From positions 1-37,887 of the forward strand of contig CAUUCL010000010.1 of NCBI GenBank assembly GCA_963543845.1: a stretch of DNA of 37,887 bases, read 5' to 3'. A program made the position numbers and the translations under genes. Positions 21,517-31,090 of this stretch are shown one piece after another (positions within the stretch are counted from its first letter, which is position 1; each line of letters opens with the position of its first letter). The notes beneath the pieces are model-generated. The model was not told the origin of the DNA, ran no database searches, and saw only the letters and a list, made by a program, of their open reading frames with translations. The DNA comes from CAUTNH01 sp963543845. GTDB lineage: Bacteria; Bacillota_I; Bacilli_A; Acholeplasmatales; Acholeplasmataceae.

Positions 21517-24165
21517 ATGAAAAAGGTATTACTAATAGATGGAAATTCAATAGTCTTTAAAGCATTTTATGCATCGTTTTACAAAAGAGCATTAACTACA
21601 AAATCTGGAAAGAATGTAAATGCTCTTTTAGGTTTTTCTAAAATGATTTTAAAGCTTTTAGAAAAAGAGAATTTTTCGCACTTTCTAGTATTATTTGATA
21701 CTGGCAAAAAAACATTTAGAAACGATGTTGCCTCAACATATAAAGAAAATAGAAAACCAGCTCCTGTTGAGCTTATTGAGCAATTTCCTTATATTAGGGA
21801 GTTTTTAGATGAAGCAGGCATAAAATATGACCAGAAAGATGGCTTTGAGGCAGATGATTTAATTGGTTCATACTCTAAGTATTTTTCAAATCTAGGATAT
21901 GAAGTTGAGATATTTTCAGGAGATCTTGACTTATGTCAACTTATAGATAACACTGTTTCATTAAAAATACTGAAAACAGGTGTTTCAGATATTATTAAAT
22001 ATACAAGCGATGTCTTATACGAGAAAACTGGACTTTATCCTAATCAGTATATTGACTATCTAGCATTAGTAGGAGATCCAAGTGATAATATTAAAGGAGT
22101 TCCAGGAGTTGGTGAATTAACTGGAGTTAATCTTTTAAAAGAGTATGGAAGTATTGAAAATATTTATAAAAATATCGATAACATTAAAAAAGAGAAAATA
22201 AGAGAAAATTTAATTGAGAGTAAAAATACACTTTCAATCGATAAAATTTTAGCAACTATTAAATGTGATGTTGATTTAAAATATTCTGAAAATGACCTAA
22301 GTTTTAATAAGATAAATAAAAATAAGCTTTTACAATTTTTAAGAAAATATGAGCTTTCAAGCCTTGCTCAAAGTATATCTCAAACTAACTTTAAAAATCT
22401 TAAAGTAGTTGATGAAGGAAATAAGTTAACTTATAAAAAAATTCAAGAAGATGATGAGTTTAAAGATTTAGATTTATCTAATTCTTATATTTATTTAGAA
22501 CTTGATAATCCAAACTATCATATAGCGAGCCTGCTAGGCGCATCTATAATTGATGGAAGGAATAATTCATACTACATTGAACCTGAGTATTTTTTAAATT
22601 CTTTGCTAGTTAAAAATTACTTAGAAAATGAAAAATATAAAAAGATAGTATTTGATCTTAAAAAGATAATTGTATTTTTAAATAAATATAACCTTAAAAT
22701 AAATGGTGTTTTAAGTGATGTACTTTTAAGTGCTTATTTATATGATGTTAATCTTGGAAGCTTAGAAATTTCTAAAATAGCCTCTAATTTTAAAAATAAT
22801 ACTATATCTCTTGATGGAGAGATATATAAAAAAAATAGCGAGATATCACTTTTTGAAAGCGATGTTTATAAAGACCATATCATTTCAAAGGCTCTAGGAG
22901 TTAAATTTTTACATCCTATACTAGATGAAAAAATTAAGTTAAATAATCAGGAAAGTCTTTTGTATGATATTGAAATTCCGCTATCTTATACTTTATCGAA
23001 ACTTGAAATAGAAGGAATTTATTTAGATAAAAAAATGCTTGATGAATTTTTTAATAAATATTCTTTAAAAGTTAAAGAGTTAGAAAGTAAAATTATGTCT
23101 TACTCTAAAAATAAAATTAATATCCAATCACCAAAGCAAGTACAAGATTTTTTATACAATGAGCTTAATATTTCAAAACCTAGAAAAAATAAATCAGCTA
23201 AGATATACTCAACAAATAGTGAAATATTAGAAGAAAAGATAAATGAGCATCCAGTTGTTGGATATATTCTTGAGTATAGAAAGTATACAAAACTTTTAAA
23301 CAATTATATTACAGGACTTGGCGATTTAATTTTAAGTGATGGAAAAATTCATACAATCTATACCCAAACAATAACAAGAACAGGAAGACTTTCATCAATT
23401 TATCCTAATTTACAAAATATTCCGATTAGAGATTTTGGAAGAGAGATTAGAAAAGTTTTCTCTGTAGGTAAACCTAATTTAAATTATATCTCTTTTGATT
23501 ATTCGCAAATAGAACTTAGAGTACTTGCTCATCTTTCTAATAATACTCAAATGATTAAAGAATTTGAAAATAATTTAGATGTCCACACTGAAACGGCTAA
23601 AAAAATCTTTAGAAAAAGCGAGATTACTGATAATGAAAGACATATTGCTAAATCAGTTAATTTTGGAATAATTTACGGAATTTCAGAATTTGGGCTTGCT
23701 AGTGATTTGAAAATTAGCAGAAATTCAGCAAGAGAGTATCTTTTAAATCACAGAAATAGTTATCCTAAATTATATCTTTATTTAGATAAGTTAGTTAATG
23801 ATGCTAAAAAGTTAGGCTACACTAAAACTATTTTTAATCGCATGAGATATTTAAAAAATATAAACTCCGATAATCAAAATGAGTTTGAAGAGGCTAAAAG
23901 ACTTGCTTTAAATACACCAGTTCAAGGAAGCGCTGCTGATATTATAAAAGTTGCGATGATTAAAATTGATAATTACTTAGCAAGTAATAATTTAAAAACT
24001 AAAATGGTAATGCAAATTCATGATGAACTTACCTTTTTAGTTCCAGATGATGAAATTAGTATAATTTCTGAAAATATTCCTAAAATTATGAGTGATTTTT
24101 CTTTTTTGAAAGTTAAATTAGATGTGAAAAAAGAAATCGGAAAGGATTTATTATATAATGCCTGA
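21517..24165 (+). CDS. polA: DNA polymerase I
   Basis: 882 residues, full length. It fills gaps and removes primers in replication and repair. N-terminal 5' nuclease (about 1-290: LLIDGNSIVFKAFYA, DGFEADDLIGSY, FSGDLDLCQL, GDPSDNIKGVPGVG). The 3'-5' exonuclease region (about 310-480) lacks the DxE motif (YLELDNPNYH), so proofreading is probably lost, as in many Bacilli. Polymerase motif A FDYSQIELR (near 660), motif B RHIAKSVNFGIIYG (near 707) and motif C MQIHDE (near 832) are intact. No Shine-Dalgarno; a -10 box 6 nt before the ATG predicts a leaderless mRNA. It is first of polA-mutM-coaE-dnaB-dnaI, and mutM starts inside its last codons. Confidence 0.97.
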   Translation: MKKVLLIDGNSIVFKAFYASFYKRALTTKSGKNVNALLGFSKMILKLLEKENFSHFLVLFDTGKKTFRNDVASTYKENRKPAPVELIEQFPYIREFLDEAGIKYDQKDGFEADDLIGSYSKYFSNLGYEVEIFSGDLDLCQLIDNTVSLKILKTGVSDIIKYTSDVLYEKTGLYPNQYIDYLALVGDPSDNIKGVPGVGELTGVNLLKEYGSIENIYKNIDNIKKEKIRENLIESKNTLSIDKILATIKCDVDLKYSENDLSFNKINKNKLLQFLRKYELSSLAQSISQTNFKNLKVVDEGNKLTYKKIQEDDEFKDLDLSNSYIYLELDNPNYHIASLLGASIIDGRNNSYYIEPEYFLNSLLVKNYLENEKYKKIVFDLKKIIVFLNKYNLKINGVLSDVLLSAYLYDVNLGSLEISKIASNFKNNTISLDGEIYKKNSEISLFESDVYKDHIISKALGVKFLHPILDEKIKLNNQESLLYDIEIPLSYTLSKLEIEGIYLDKKMLDEFFNKYSLKVKELESKIMSYSKNKINIQSPKQVQDFLYNELNISKPRKNKSAKIYSTNSEILEEKINEHPVVGYILEYRKYTKLLNNYITGLGDLILSDGKIHTIYTQTITRTGRLSSIYPNLQNIPIRDFGREIRKVFSVGKPNLNYISFDYSQIELRVLAHLSNNTQMIKEFENNLDVHTETAKKIFRKSEITDNERHIAKSVNFGIIYGISEFGLASDLKISRNSAREYLLNHRNSYPKLYLYLDKLVNDAKKLGYTKTIFNRMRYLKNINSDNQNEFEEAKRLALNTPVQGSAADIIKVAMIKIDNYLASNNLKTKMVMQIHDELTFLVPDDEISIISENIPKIMSDFSFLKVKLDVKKEIGKDLLYNA

Positions 24166-24955
24166 ATTTCCTGAGGTTTATACCGTTGTTGAAAAGTTAA
24201 AAGAGATAACTATTGGAAAAGTTATTAAAAGAATAAACATATTTTATAAAAATGTTTTTTATGATTATAATGATGAAATTAAAAACCTTACAATTAAAGA
24301 TGTAAGGCAATATGGTAAGTTTATTTTATTTTTTATAGATAATTATGTTCTATTATCTCACCTTAGAATGGAAGGAAAATATATCCCTTCAAATGAGGTT
24401 TTAAATAACAAGCATATTCTGCTTAATTTCGAATTTTCAGATGGGAGTTATCTTAACTATCATGACACTAGAAAATTTGGAAGGTTTGATTTAAGAAGAA
24501 TTGAAAATTATTTAAAAACTCCGCCACTTATGAATCTTTCTAAAACTCCTTATAAAATTTCAGTAAGTGAGTTATTAGATAAATTTAAAAATAGGACAAC
24601 TAAAATAAAACAAATCCTTCTTGAGCAAGATGTTATTTTAGGAATTGGAAATATTTATGCTGATGAGATATTATTTAAATCAAAGATTTCACCATTTAAA
24701 ATAGCTAAAAAAATAACTAAATCAGAAGCAGAAAGAATTATTGAAAATGCTAAGGAAATATTTGACTTGGCAATTAAAAGCGGAGGAACAACAATTTATT
24801 CATACTCTGCTCTTGGAAACAGTGGTCATTTTCAGGATTTTTTAAATGTTCACTTAAGAGAAAATAAACCTTGTGTTGTGTGTAAAAGTCTAATAAAAAA
24901 GACAAAAATAAATGGAAGGGGGACGTATTATTGTGATAAGTGTCAAAAGGAATAG
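24158..24955 (+). CDS. mutM: Formamidopyrimidine-DNA glycosylase
   Basis: 265 residues. It removes 8-oxoguanine and other oxidised purines and nicks the strand. The N-terminus MPEFPEV gives the catalytic Pro (after Met removal) and Glu; Lys54 in QYGKFILF is the conserved phosphate-contacting Lys. The helix-two-turn-helix region LEQDVILGIGNIYADEIL and the C-terminal zinc finger (CVVC near 241, CDKC near 260 with GRGTYY before it) are intact. The ATG overlaps the polA end by 8 nt. Confidence 0.96.
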   Translation: MPEFPEVYTVVEKLKEITIGKVIKRINIFYKNVFYDYNDEIKNLTIKDVRQYGKFILFFIDNYVLLSHLRMEGKYIPSNEVLNNKHILLNFEFSDGSYLNYHDTRKFGRFDLRRIENYLKTPPLMNLSKTPYKISVSELLDKFKNRTTKIKQILLEQDVILGIGNIYADEILFKSKISPFKIAKKITKSEAERIIENAKEIFDLAIKSGGTTIYSYSALGNSGHFQDFLNVHLRENKPCVVCKSLIKKTKINGRGTYYCDKCQKE

Positions 24956-25550
24956 ACCATATATTATAGGTCTTACTGGTGGAGTTGCAAGTGGTAAAAG
25001 TAGTGCTTTAAACATTTTTAAAGAATGCGGTATTGATACTATTGATTGTGATGAGATAGTATCTAATCTTTGGAATGAAGAGTTTTTTAAAGAGCTGATA
25101 AGAAAAAACTTTAATCTTGATATTAAAGATTCTAAAAAGCTAAAAAGCGTTGTTTCAAGTATTGTATTTGAAAATGATGATGAAAGAAAAAAGTTAAATA
25201 ACCTAACTCACCCATTAGTTCTTTCTGAAATAGATAAAATGGTAGATAGTTTTAAAAATAAAGAAATGGTTGTAATTGACATGCCGCTTTTATTTGAGAT
25301 AGATTATCAAAAAGTAGATACGACCCTTTTAATTTATGTAAATGAAAAAGAGCAGCTAAAAAGACTTTGCCAAAGAAGTAATTTAAATGGTATTCAAGCG
25401 AGCAAAATTATTGAAAGCCAAATTCCGCTTTCAAGAAAGTATTTTCTAGCTGATTATGTAATAGATAATAACGGTTCAATTTACCAATTAGGAAAAGAGA
25501 TTAAGGAGTTTATTAAAAACATTCAAGATGAAATCAAAGGACAGAATTAA
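24933..25550 (+). CDS. coaE: Dephospho-CoA kinase
   Basis: About 205 residues. It performs the last step of coenzyme A synthesis, phosphorylating dephospho-CoA. P-loop GGVASGKSS near residues 16-24, then DCDEIV and LTHPLV, and MPLLFEI with the lid region LKRLCQRS. I prefer the GTG at 24933 (preceded by AAGGGGGA) over the ATG at 24912, which would add seven residues before the beta-strand of the P-loop and lies deeper in mutM. Either way the gene overlaps mutM and dnaB. Confidence 0.93.
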   Translation: MISVKRNRPYIIGLTGGVASGKSSALNIFKECGIDTIDCDEIVSNLWNEEFFKELIRKNFNLDIKDSKKLKSVVSSIVFENDDERKKLNNLTHPLVLSEIDKMVDSFKNKEMVVIDMPLLFEIDYQKVDTTLLIYVNEKEQLKRLCQRSNLNGIQASKIIESQIPLSRKYFLADYVIDNNGSIYQLGKEIKEFIKNIQDEIKGQN

Positions 25551-26781
25551 AATTATAGCTCGTGGTATGTTTTCATATGAACATATAAAATCATTATCGC
25601 TTTTATATAAACCTTTAATAGGCGATAATGCTTTTTCTGCATATCTTAGTTTTTATAGTTTAGTTGATATGCAAAAAGGCGAGTCTGAGATTTTTGATAT
25701 AAGTTTTTTAACAAATATTTTAAATCTTACGATTTCTAAATTTGATGATGTTTTAGGAAGGCTTGAGGCTTTATCACTTGTTCAAAGGTATTTAAAATCA
25801 GAACAAGGCTTTGATGAGTATATAATAAGATTAAACACTCCAATTCTTGCAAGAGGATTTAAGGAAAATGATTTACTATTAACTCACCTTGCAACATCGG
25901 TTGGTGAGAAAAATATTGACAAGTTATTTGATTCATTTCATTTAAAATATACAAACTTAGAAGATTATCGTGAGGTTACAAAATCTTTTACCGATGTATT
26001 TAAATATATTATCCCTAAAGATATTTATCTTAAAAATAATTTAAGAGGTCTTGGAAGTAGTAATGTTCCAAGAATAAATAGTGAGTTTGATTTTGATAAG
26101 TTTTATGAACTTATCCCAGCAAGTCTTAAAAAAAGAAACAGTCAATTTTTAGATAAGGACTATCAAGAAAACATTATAAATATCTCATTTATATACGGTC
26201 TTGATGAGTCTGACATGTCTAAAATATATGAAAGTGCAACCAACAACTATCAAAGTCTTGCCCCATCTAAGGTTGCAATTTCTGCATCTGCTAAAAACTA
26301 CTATATAAGCAAAAATAATGAAAGCCTAAATTCAATTATTGAAAATAAGGAAAACTCAACTGATTTAATTGATCCTATTAACCTTGAAAAAATATCGCCT
26401 GTCATGCTTGTAAGTGTTTTATGTAAAGATAAAAAATTAGCAAGAAACGAGTTATCTTTAATTGAAGCATTTAAACTAGAAAATAAAGAAGTTAATAATG
26501 CAGTAATAAATGCAACAATTTTATATGTTTATAAGCACAAAGGATTTATTCCAAATACACTATATTTAAAAAAGGTTTTAAATACAATAATTGAGAAGTA
26601 TTCAGTAGTTACACCAGATGATGCCGCAAACTTTTTAAAGGATTTTGAAAATGAGATTTCAAATAATAAAAAAGAAGCTAGAAAAAACGATAATTTAAAA
26701 GGTACTAGGAAAAAATTTAAAATGGAATGGCTAGATGATGTTGATGATTTTTTAAAGAAAGTATCAAGCGAGGAGGAGTAA
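25528..26781 (+). CDS. dnaB: Replication initiation protein DnaB (Firmicutes type)
   Basis: 417 residues. Firmicutes DnaB is a primosomal co-loader that helps place the replicative helicase and links initiation to the membrane; it is unrelated to the E. coli DnaB helicase. The N-terminal winged-helix pattern is present (ARGMFSYEHIKSLSLLYKPLIGDNAFSAYLSFYSL). A DnaD-like C-terminal part holds LIEAFKLENKEVNNAVINATILYVYKHKGFIPNTLYLKKV. Its ATG overlaps the end of coaE by 23 nt, and dnaI follows after 3 nt. nrdR, which often stands between coaE and dnaB in Bacillus, is absent. Confidence 0.9.
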   Translation: MKSKDRIKIIARGMFSYEHIKSLSLLYKPLIGDNAFSAYLSFYSLVDMQKGESEIFDISFLTNILNLTISKFDDVLGRLEALSLVQRYLKSEQGFDEYIIRLNTPILARGFKENDLLLTHLATSVGEKNIDKLFDSFHLKYTNLEDYREVTKSFTDVFKYIIPKDIYLKNNLRGLGSSNVPRINSEFDFDKFYELIPASLKKRNSQFLDKDYQENIINISFIYGLDESDMSKIYESATNNYQSLAPSKVAISASAKNYYISKNNESLNSIIENKENSTDLIDPINLEKISPVMLVSVLCKDKKLARNELSLIEAFKLENKEVNNAVINATILYVYKHKGFIPNTLYLKKVLNTIIEKYSVVTPDDAANFLKDFENEISNNKKEARKNDNLKGTRKKFKMEWLDDVDDFLKKVSSEEE

Positions 26782-26784
26782 TTT

Positions 26785-27615
26785 ATGGAAGTTTATGATG
26801 AATTAAAAGAAAAATATAAAGATCTATTTAAAAAGCTAAAAGTAGATTTTACATCTGAGAATTTACAGGAGTTAAAAGTCTATGATGCTCATTTAAAAGA
26901 TGAGGTAATAACTTCAATTTATACTCCAATTCTTTCAAGACAGGAAAATGGTAGTGTCTATGAAGTATTTGTTCCTAAAAAAGAGCATATAATTGAAACT
27001 AAGAGAGCGAGAAATTTAAAAATAACTGGAACCGATACTGCCTTTCACGCATACTCCGAAAGTAATTTTAAGGACTTTACTACAAATACTGACGAAAGAG
27101 TAAAGGCACTAAAAGAGGCAGAGAAGTTTTGTAAGGATTTTACTAATTTAAAAAATCCTAAAGGACTTTATTTATATGGAGGATATAGGTCGGGAAAGAC
27201 TTATCTTGCAAGTTGTATTGCAAATGAGTTAGCACTTTCATTTAGTGTGAATTTTGTTTTTTTACCAGATTTTACAAGATCAATAACATTTTCTCAAAAC
27301 AATGATATATCTCTTGAAGAAAGAATTGCAATATTAAAAAAATGCGATGTTTTAATATTAGATGATATTGGTGCTGGAAACAGAAGTGCTTGGGTGAGAG
27401 ATTCTATTCTTCTTCCAATAATTCAAGAAAGATTAAACAATAAAAAGCCTATCATATTTACATCAAATTATGACTTTGAAGCCTTATCTGAAATGCTTTC
27501 ACAAAATAAAAATAATGAAACAAGTTTTGCAGATGATACTGCTAGCAAGCGCCTTGTTATGCGAATATATGAGATGAGCAAAAAGGTGAAATTATCTGAA
27601 AAATATCAAAAATAG
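26785..27615 (+). CDS. dnaI: Primosomal helicase loader DnaI
   Basis: 276 residues, AAA+ ATPase that loads the replicative helicase. N-terminal helicase-binding part (about 1-95), Walker A GGYRSGKT at 132-139, Walker B VLILDDIG at 189-196, sensor 1 IIFTSNYD and an arginine near SKRLVMRIYEM. The typical DnaI Cys-rich zinc site at the N-terminus is not evident. GAGGAGGAG stands before the ATG. It is last gene of the polA run, ending at a shared terminator. Confidence 0.92.
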   Translation: MEVYDELKEKYKDLFKKLKVDFTSENLQELKVYDAHLKDEVITSIYTPILSRQENGSVYEVFVPKKEHIIETKRARNLKITGTDTAFHAYSESNFKDFTTNTDERVKALKEAEKFCKDFTNLKNPKGLYLYGGYRSGKTYLASCIANELALSFSVNFVFLPDFTRSITFSQNNDISLEERIAILKKCDVLILDDIGAGNRSAWVRDSILLPIIQERLNNKKPIIFTSNYDFEALSEMLSQNKNNETSFADDTASKRLVMRIYEMSKKVKLSEKYQK

Positions 27616-27631
27616 CCTTTTGGCTATTTTT
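27608..27631. terminator. Bidirectional terminator between dnaI and comEC
   Basis: AAAAATAGCC and GGCTATTTTT form a 10-bp stem around TTTT, with T-runs on both strands. Confidence 0.85.
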
Positions 27632-27634
27632 TAT

Positions 27635-29728
27635 TTAAAAGATTTTAGATTTATAAATAGTTCCAAAAATAAAATAAAATTTATAATATTTTCTCTCATA
27701 TGTTTTTAATATTTCAGATCTTATTTTTTTATATTTTGTAATAACCTCACTATGAGGGAATTTAAATTTATTTAAATATCCACAAGAAAAAATCGCATAC
27801 CTAGGATCTGAAAATAAAACAAAATCATCAGTTGAGCTTGTACTTGAGCCATGATGAGGAACCATTAAAATATCACATTTTAACTTTTCTTTGTACTTTG
27901 AAGTATATAATTGCTCAGCCTCTTTTTCAATATCTCCTGTAAATAAAATAGTCTTTTTATTTAGCATAACTTTAAAAACTACAGAATTATTGTTTTTAGT
28001 AAAGTTTTTATTATCTACCTTCATAAATATGTGCTCTAAGTTATTTTTTATAAGTTTATAATCATTTTTTATAAGGATGGTTTTCTTAGCATTTAATTTA
28101 GGATATTTATCAGTGTCATTTAAAATTAAGGTATCTATATTTAATGAATTTTTATAATCAGCAACTCTTCCAATATGGTCTTTATCATTGTGAGTTAGAA
28201 TAAGTGTATCTATTTTAAAAACTCCAAGCTCATCAAGCTTTTTCTTAGCATCTCCGCAAAAATCAACTACGGTTGTGCTTATTCCAAAGCTAGTTTTTAC
28301 AAGAGAAAAATTACCTTGCCCAACATTAAAAAAGTAAGATGATGCTAGTGGATTAAGATAGTATTTAAACTGGTTTACAAAAGTTATGATAATAAAAAGC
28401 ATAATATTTTTTATAAGATTTAATCTATATTTATAAAAAATCATCAATATGAAAATTGCGTAGTATAAAATTAAAAATATAATATTAAATCTTGGAATAG
28501 GAAATGTTAGATTTTTTAAATAGAAAAAATTAAAAATGTCATTTAGTAAAAAAATGATATTCTCAGTAAAAAAATCAAGCGGATAAAATGTAAAAGTAAG
28601 ATATAAAAAAGGTATTAAAAAATACTTAAATAAAATAATAAAAACAGGCGTTATAAAAATCAAAAATACTGAATATGAGTTTATATACTGACTTATTAAA
28701 GGAAGCGTAATAACTTGGAAGATATAATATGTTAATATTTCTTTTAAAAGCGGATGATACTTTTTTAGTTTATCATTGATAAAGTAAAAAAGTATGCTAA
28801 ATAAATATACAATTTTAAAACTTAGTGAAAAGATATACCAAGGAAAAAAGATTGTAATAAGTATAAAAGATAGAAAGATTTTATCAATTCTTTCAATATA
28901 AATAGAAAAATAATCAAATATTATATCTATCATGATAAAGATAATAAATTTTACTAAAATAAATGATGTCCCAAATAAAAATGAAAAAACGATAAAAAAG
29001 AAAAATACTATTACTTTTTGAATTGATCTTTTAATATTTATAAAGTATAGTATTTTTAAAATAAACTTTTCAATAACAATTAAATGAAAAGATGAAAAAG
29101 ATAAAATATAAAATAAGTTTAAAGCTTTTAAATTATTTAAAATGTTATTATTAAAACTTCCATTTTTGAAAATTATATTAAAATACTCTCTTGTATTAGG
29201 GCTAAACCTTGTAAAGTAACTTTTCAAAAAGCCATAACTGTTATTTTTTATAATTTCTATTTTATATACTTTAATCTCACTTATTAAATTATTTGAAAAA
29301 ATAAAATCATACCTATTTATATTATTTATAGGATTATACTTTAAATTAGGAATATATTCTCCATTTATTTTTACTATCTGGCCTTGTCTTAGTTTATTTT
29401 GTGTGTAAAAAAAGTATTTCAAAATTCCTTTTTTAATAACTACATAACTATACCTTTCATACTCTCTTACATAATAAACTTTATATACTCCATCTTTAAA
29501 AGTGATAAATTTAAGAAGGATAAAAATAGTAAAAGAGATTATAAAAATAATAATTAGTATAAATAAAATTTTCCATTTTATTCTTTTCCTAAACCTATAT
29601 AAAAAATATATTAGTAAAGGAATAAATAAAATGGAATATATACAAAGAATTAGACTTAATAAAATTAGTCCATAGTATCTAAATTTATCAGATAGTAAAT
29701 GAATCTTTGATCTTATTAAAGAAAGCAT
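27635..29728 (-). CDS. comEC: DNA uptake channel ComEC/Rec2
   Basis: 697 residues. ComEC is the membrane channel that brings single-stranded DNA into competent cells. Many membrane helices occupy about 1-455, with the Competence domain in the middle. The C-terminal metallo-beta-lactamase-like part (about 465-690) has LILTHNDKDHIG, ILFTGDIEKEAE and MVPHHGSSTSS, the metal-site motifs thought to serve as nuclease. The family's DVGQGD motif reads NVGQGN here. The start overlaps comEA by 41 nt and is supported by AAGGA 8 nt upstream; a later start is possible. Confidence 0.93.
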   Translation of the reverse strand: MLSLIRSKIHLLSDKFRYYGLILLSLILCIYSILFIPLLIYFLYRFRKRIKWKILFILIIIFIISFTIFILLKFITFKDGVYKVYYVREYERYSYVVIKKGILKYFFYTQNKLRQGQIVKINGEYIPNLKYNPINNINRYDFIFSNNLISEIKVYKIEIIKNNSYGFLKSYFTRFSPNTREYFNIIFKNGSFNNNILNNLKALNLFYILSFSSFHLIVIEKFILKILYFINIKRSIQKVIVFFFFIVFSFLFGTSFILVKFIIFIMIDIIFDYFSIYIERIDKIFLSFILITIFFPWYIFSLSFKIVYLFSILFYFINDKLKKYHPLLKEILTYYIFQVITLPLISQYINSYSVFLIFITPVFIILFKYFLIPFLYLTFTFYPLDFFTENIIFLLNDIFNFFYLKNLTFPIPRFNIIFLILYYAIFILMIFYKYRLNLIKNIMLFIIITFVNQFKYYLNPLASSYFFNVGQGNFSLVKTSFGISTTVVDFCGDAKKKLDELGVFKIDTLILTHNDKDHIGRVADYKNSLNIDTLILNDTDKYPKLNAKKTILIKNDYKLIKNNLEHIFMKVDNKNFTKNNNSVVFKVMLNKKTILFTGDIEKEAEQLYTSKYKEKLKCDILMVPHHGSSTSSTDDFVLFSDPRYAIFSCGYLNKFKFPHSEVITKYKKIRSEILKTYERKYYKFYFIFGTIYKSKIF

Positions 29729-30206
29729 CTCCGATTCCTTTGATATTTTTTAACTCCTCAACTGATTTAAATTCTTTCTTTTCTTTTCGGTATATTAAAA
29801 TCTCAATTATCTTATTCTCGCTTAAAAGACCGCTTGCTTTTAAATTATCATATGAGGCATGATTTAAATTTATTTTATCTTTTTTATAGTTAATCTTTTT
29901 AAAGGGAATGTTTATCTCTTTTTCATTTTCCTTTAACTCACGATTTAAAATAATTTTATCTAAATCAGCATCACTTGAAAGCCCCATCGCATATCCTATT
30001 AGTGTATCTAGCCTATCACCTTTTTTAAAGTGATAATATCCTGGAAAATTAACAGCTCCTGTAAGTTTTACCTCATAGCTTTTTATCTCGTTTAACTTTT
30101 TATATTTTAAACTTGCCTTCTTTGGTAGAAATGTTAAAAGTATAATAAGTGATATAAGCCAGATCAAAGATACTAAGCAAGTAAAAATCAGCATTTTCTT
30201 TTTCAT
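29688..30206 (-). CDS. comEA: Competence DNA-binding protein ComEA
   Basis: 172 residues. One N-terminal membrane helix (about 5-27) anchors an external SLBB domain (about 45-95: VKLTGAVNFPGYYHFKKGDRLDTLI) and a C-terminal pair of helix-hairpin-helix motifs (about 112-172: INLNHASYDNLKASGLL, and ELKNIKGIGDAFFNKI). It binds incoming double-stranded DNA and hands it to ComEC, whose gene overlaps its end. AAAGGAGAGAT precedes the ATG. It is divergent from the DUF624 gene. Confidence 0.93.
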   Translation of the reverse strand: MKKKMLIFTCLVSLIWLISLIILLTFLPKKASLKYKKLNEIKSYEVKLTGAVNFPGYYHFKKGDRLDTLIGYAMGLSSDADLDKIILNRELKENEKEINIPFKKINYKKDKINLNHASYDNLKASGLLSENKIIEILIYRKEKKEFKSVEELKNIKGIGDAFFNKIKDSFTI

Positions 30207-30281
30207 TTTATCTCTCCTTTGCCTATATAGTAGAAAAAAGAGATATTTTTACTTTTTATACAATTAAAAAAATAAATTTAG

Positions 30282-30287
30282 TATAAT
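30282..30287 (+). promoter_or_regulatory. Predicted -10 box of the DUF624 gene (near leaderless)
   Basis: TATAAT ends 8 nt before the ATG at 30296. No Shine-Dalgarno is present. Confidence 0.5.
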
Positions 30288-30295
30288 TAGTATGT

Positions 30296-31090
30296 ATGAA
30301 AAAAGATGTAAAAGGACAAGTTAAAAGCGGAATTTATTTATTTTTTGATTGGTTTTATAAGTTAGTAATCCTAAATTTTACCTTTCTTTTTTTTGCAGCC
30401 CTAGGAGGCTTTGTGACAAGCCTTGGGCCAAGTATGCAGGCATCTCATTATATAATGTATAAATGGCTTAAAAAAGAAGAACCAAAATTTTTTAAAACAT
30501 TTTGGAGGGAGTATTATAATAACTACTTTAAATCATTTTTTACAACTATTCCTTATCTTTTAGTATTTTTTAGCTTATCAATTTCTTTTTATCTTTTAAA
30601 TAACAATTTAAAAAGCAATACCTTTGCGGAGGTATCTTATGTTGCGGCTATTTTTATTTTGTTTTTTTTCTTAGTAGGATTTATGTTTGTATTCTTTTTT
30701 AAAAACAGATATAATTTAAAATCAAGAGAAAGTATTAAATACTCTCTAACTCTTCCTTTTGGAAGATTTTTATACCTTTTTGTAATTTTACTGTTTGAGA
30801 CTGCGCTTTTTGTTCTTAGCGTTGTTATGCTTAAATTCTTTTTAATATTTTTAAACTTTGGACTTTATTTTTTTATAATAGAATACTTTGGAGGAATTGC
30901 TTTTAAAAGATTTACTCCTGATACATTTAATAGGGAAAAGAACTTGCAAGAAGATATTGAGATAGTTAAGCTAAAAGAAGAGCTAAGAATTATCGAAGAG
31001 GAAAAAAGAAAGAAAAAAGCCTTAAAAAATGAATTTAAAAAAATGAAGGAAAATAAAAATAAAGATAAAGATGAAAATACCATACGTTAA
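30296..31090 (+). CDS. DUF624 (YesL-like) membrane protein
   Basis: 264 residues, about five membrane helices. The N-terminus matches the DUF624 pattern: FFDWFYKLVILNFTFLFFAALGGFVTSLGPSMQASHYIMYKWLKKEE and TFWREYYNNYFKSF. DUF624 proteins are found beside sugar transporters and glycoside hydrolases, function unknown, which fits the GH38 enzyme downstream. The last 55 residues are a highly charged Lys/Glu tail likely to be helical in the cytoplasm. It overlaps the next gene by 20 nt. Confidence 0.82.
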   Translation: MKKDVKGQVKSGIYLFFDWFYKLVILNFTFLFFAALGGFVTSLGPSMQASHYIMYKWLKKEEPKFFKTFWREYYNNYFKSFFTTIPYLLVFFSLSISFYLLNNNLKSNTFAEVSYVAAIFILFFFLVGFMFVFFFKNRYNLKSRESIKYSLTLPFGRFLYLFVILLFETALFVLSVVMLKFFLIFLNFGLYFFIIEYFGGIAFKRFTPDTFNREKNLQEDIEIVKLKEELRIIEEEKRKKKALKNEFKKMKENKNKDKDENTIR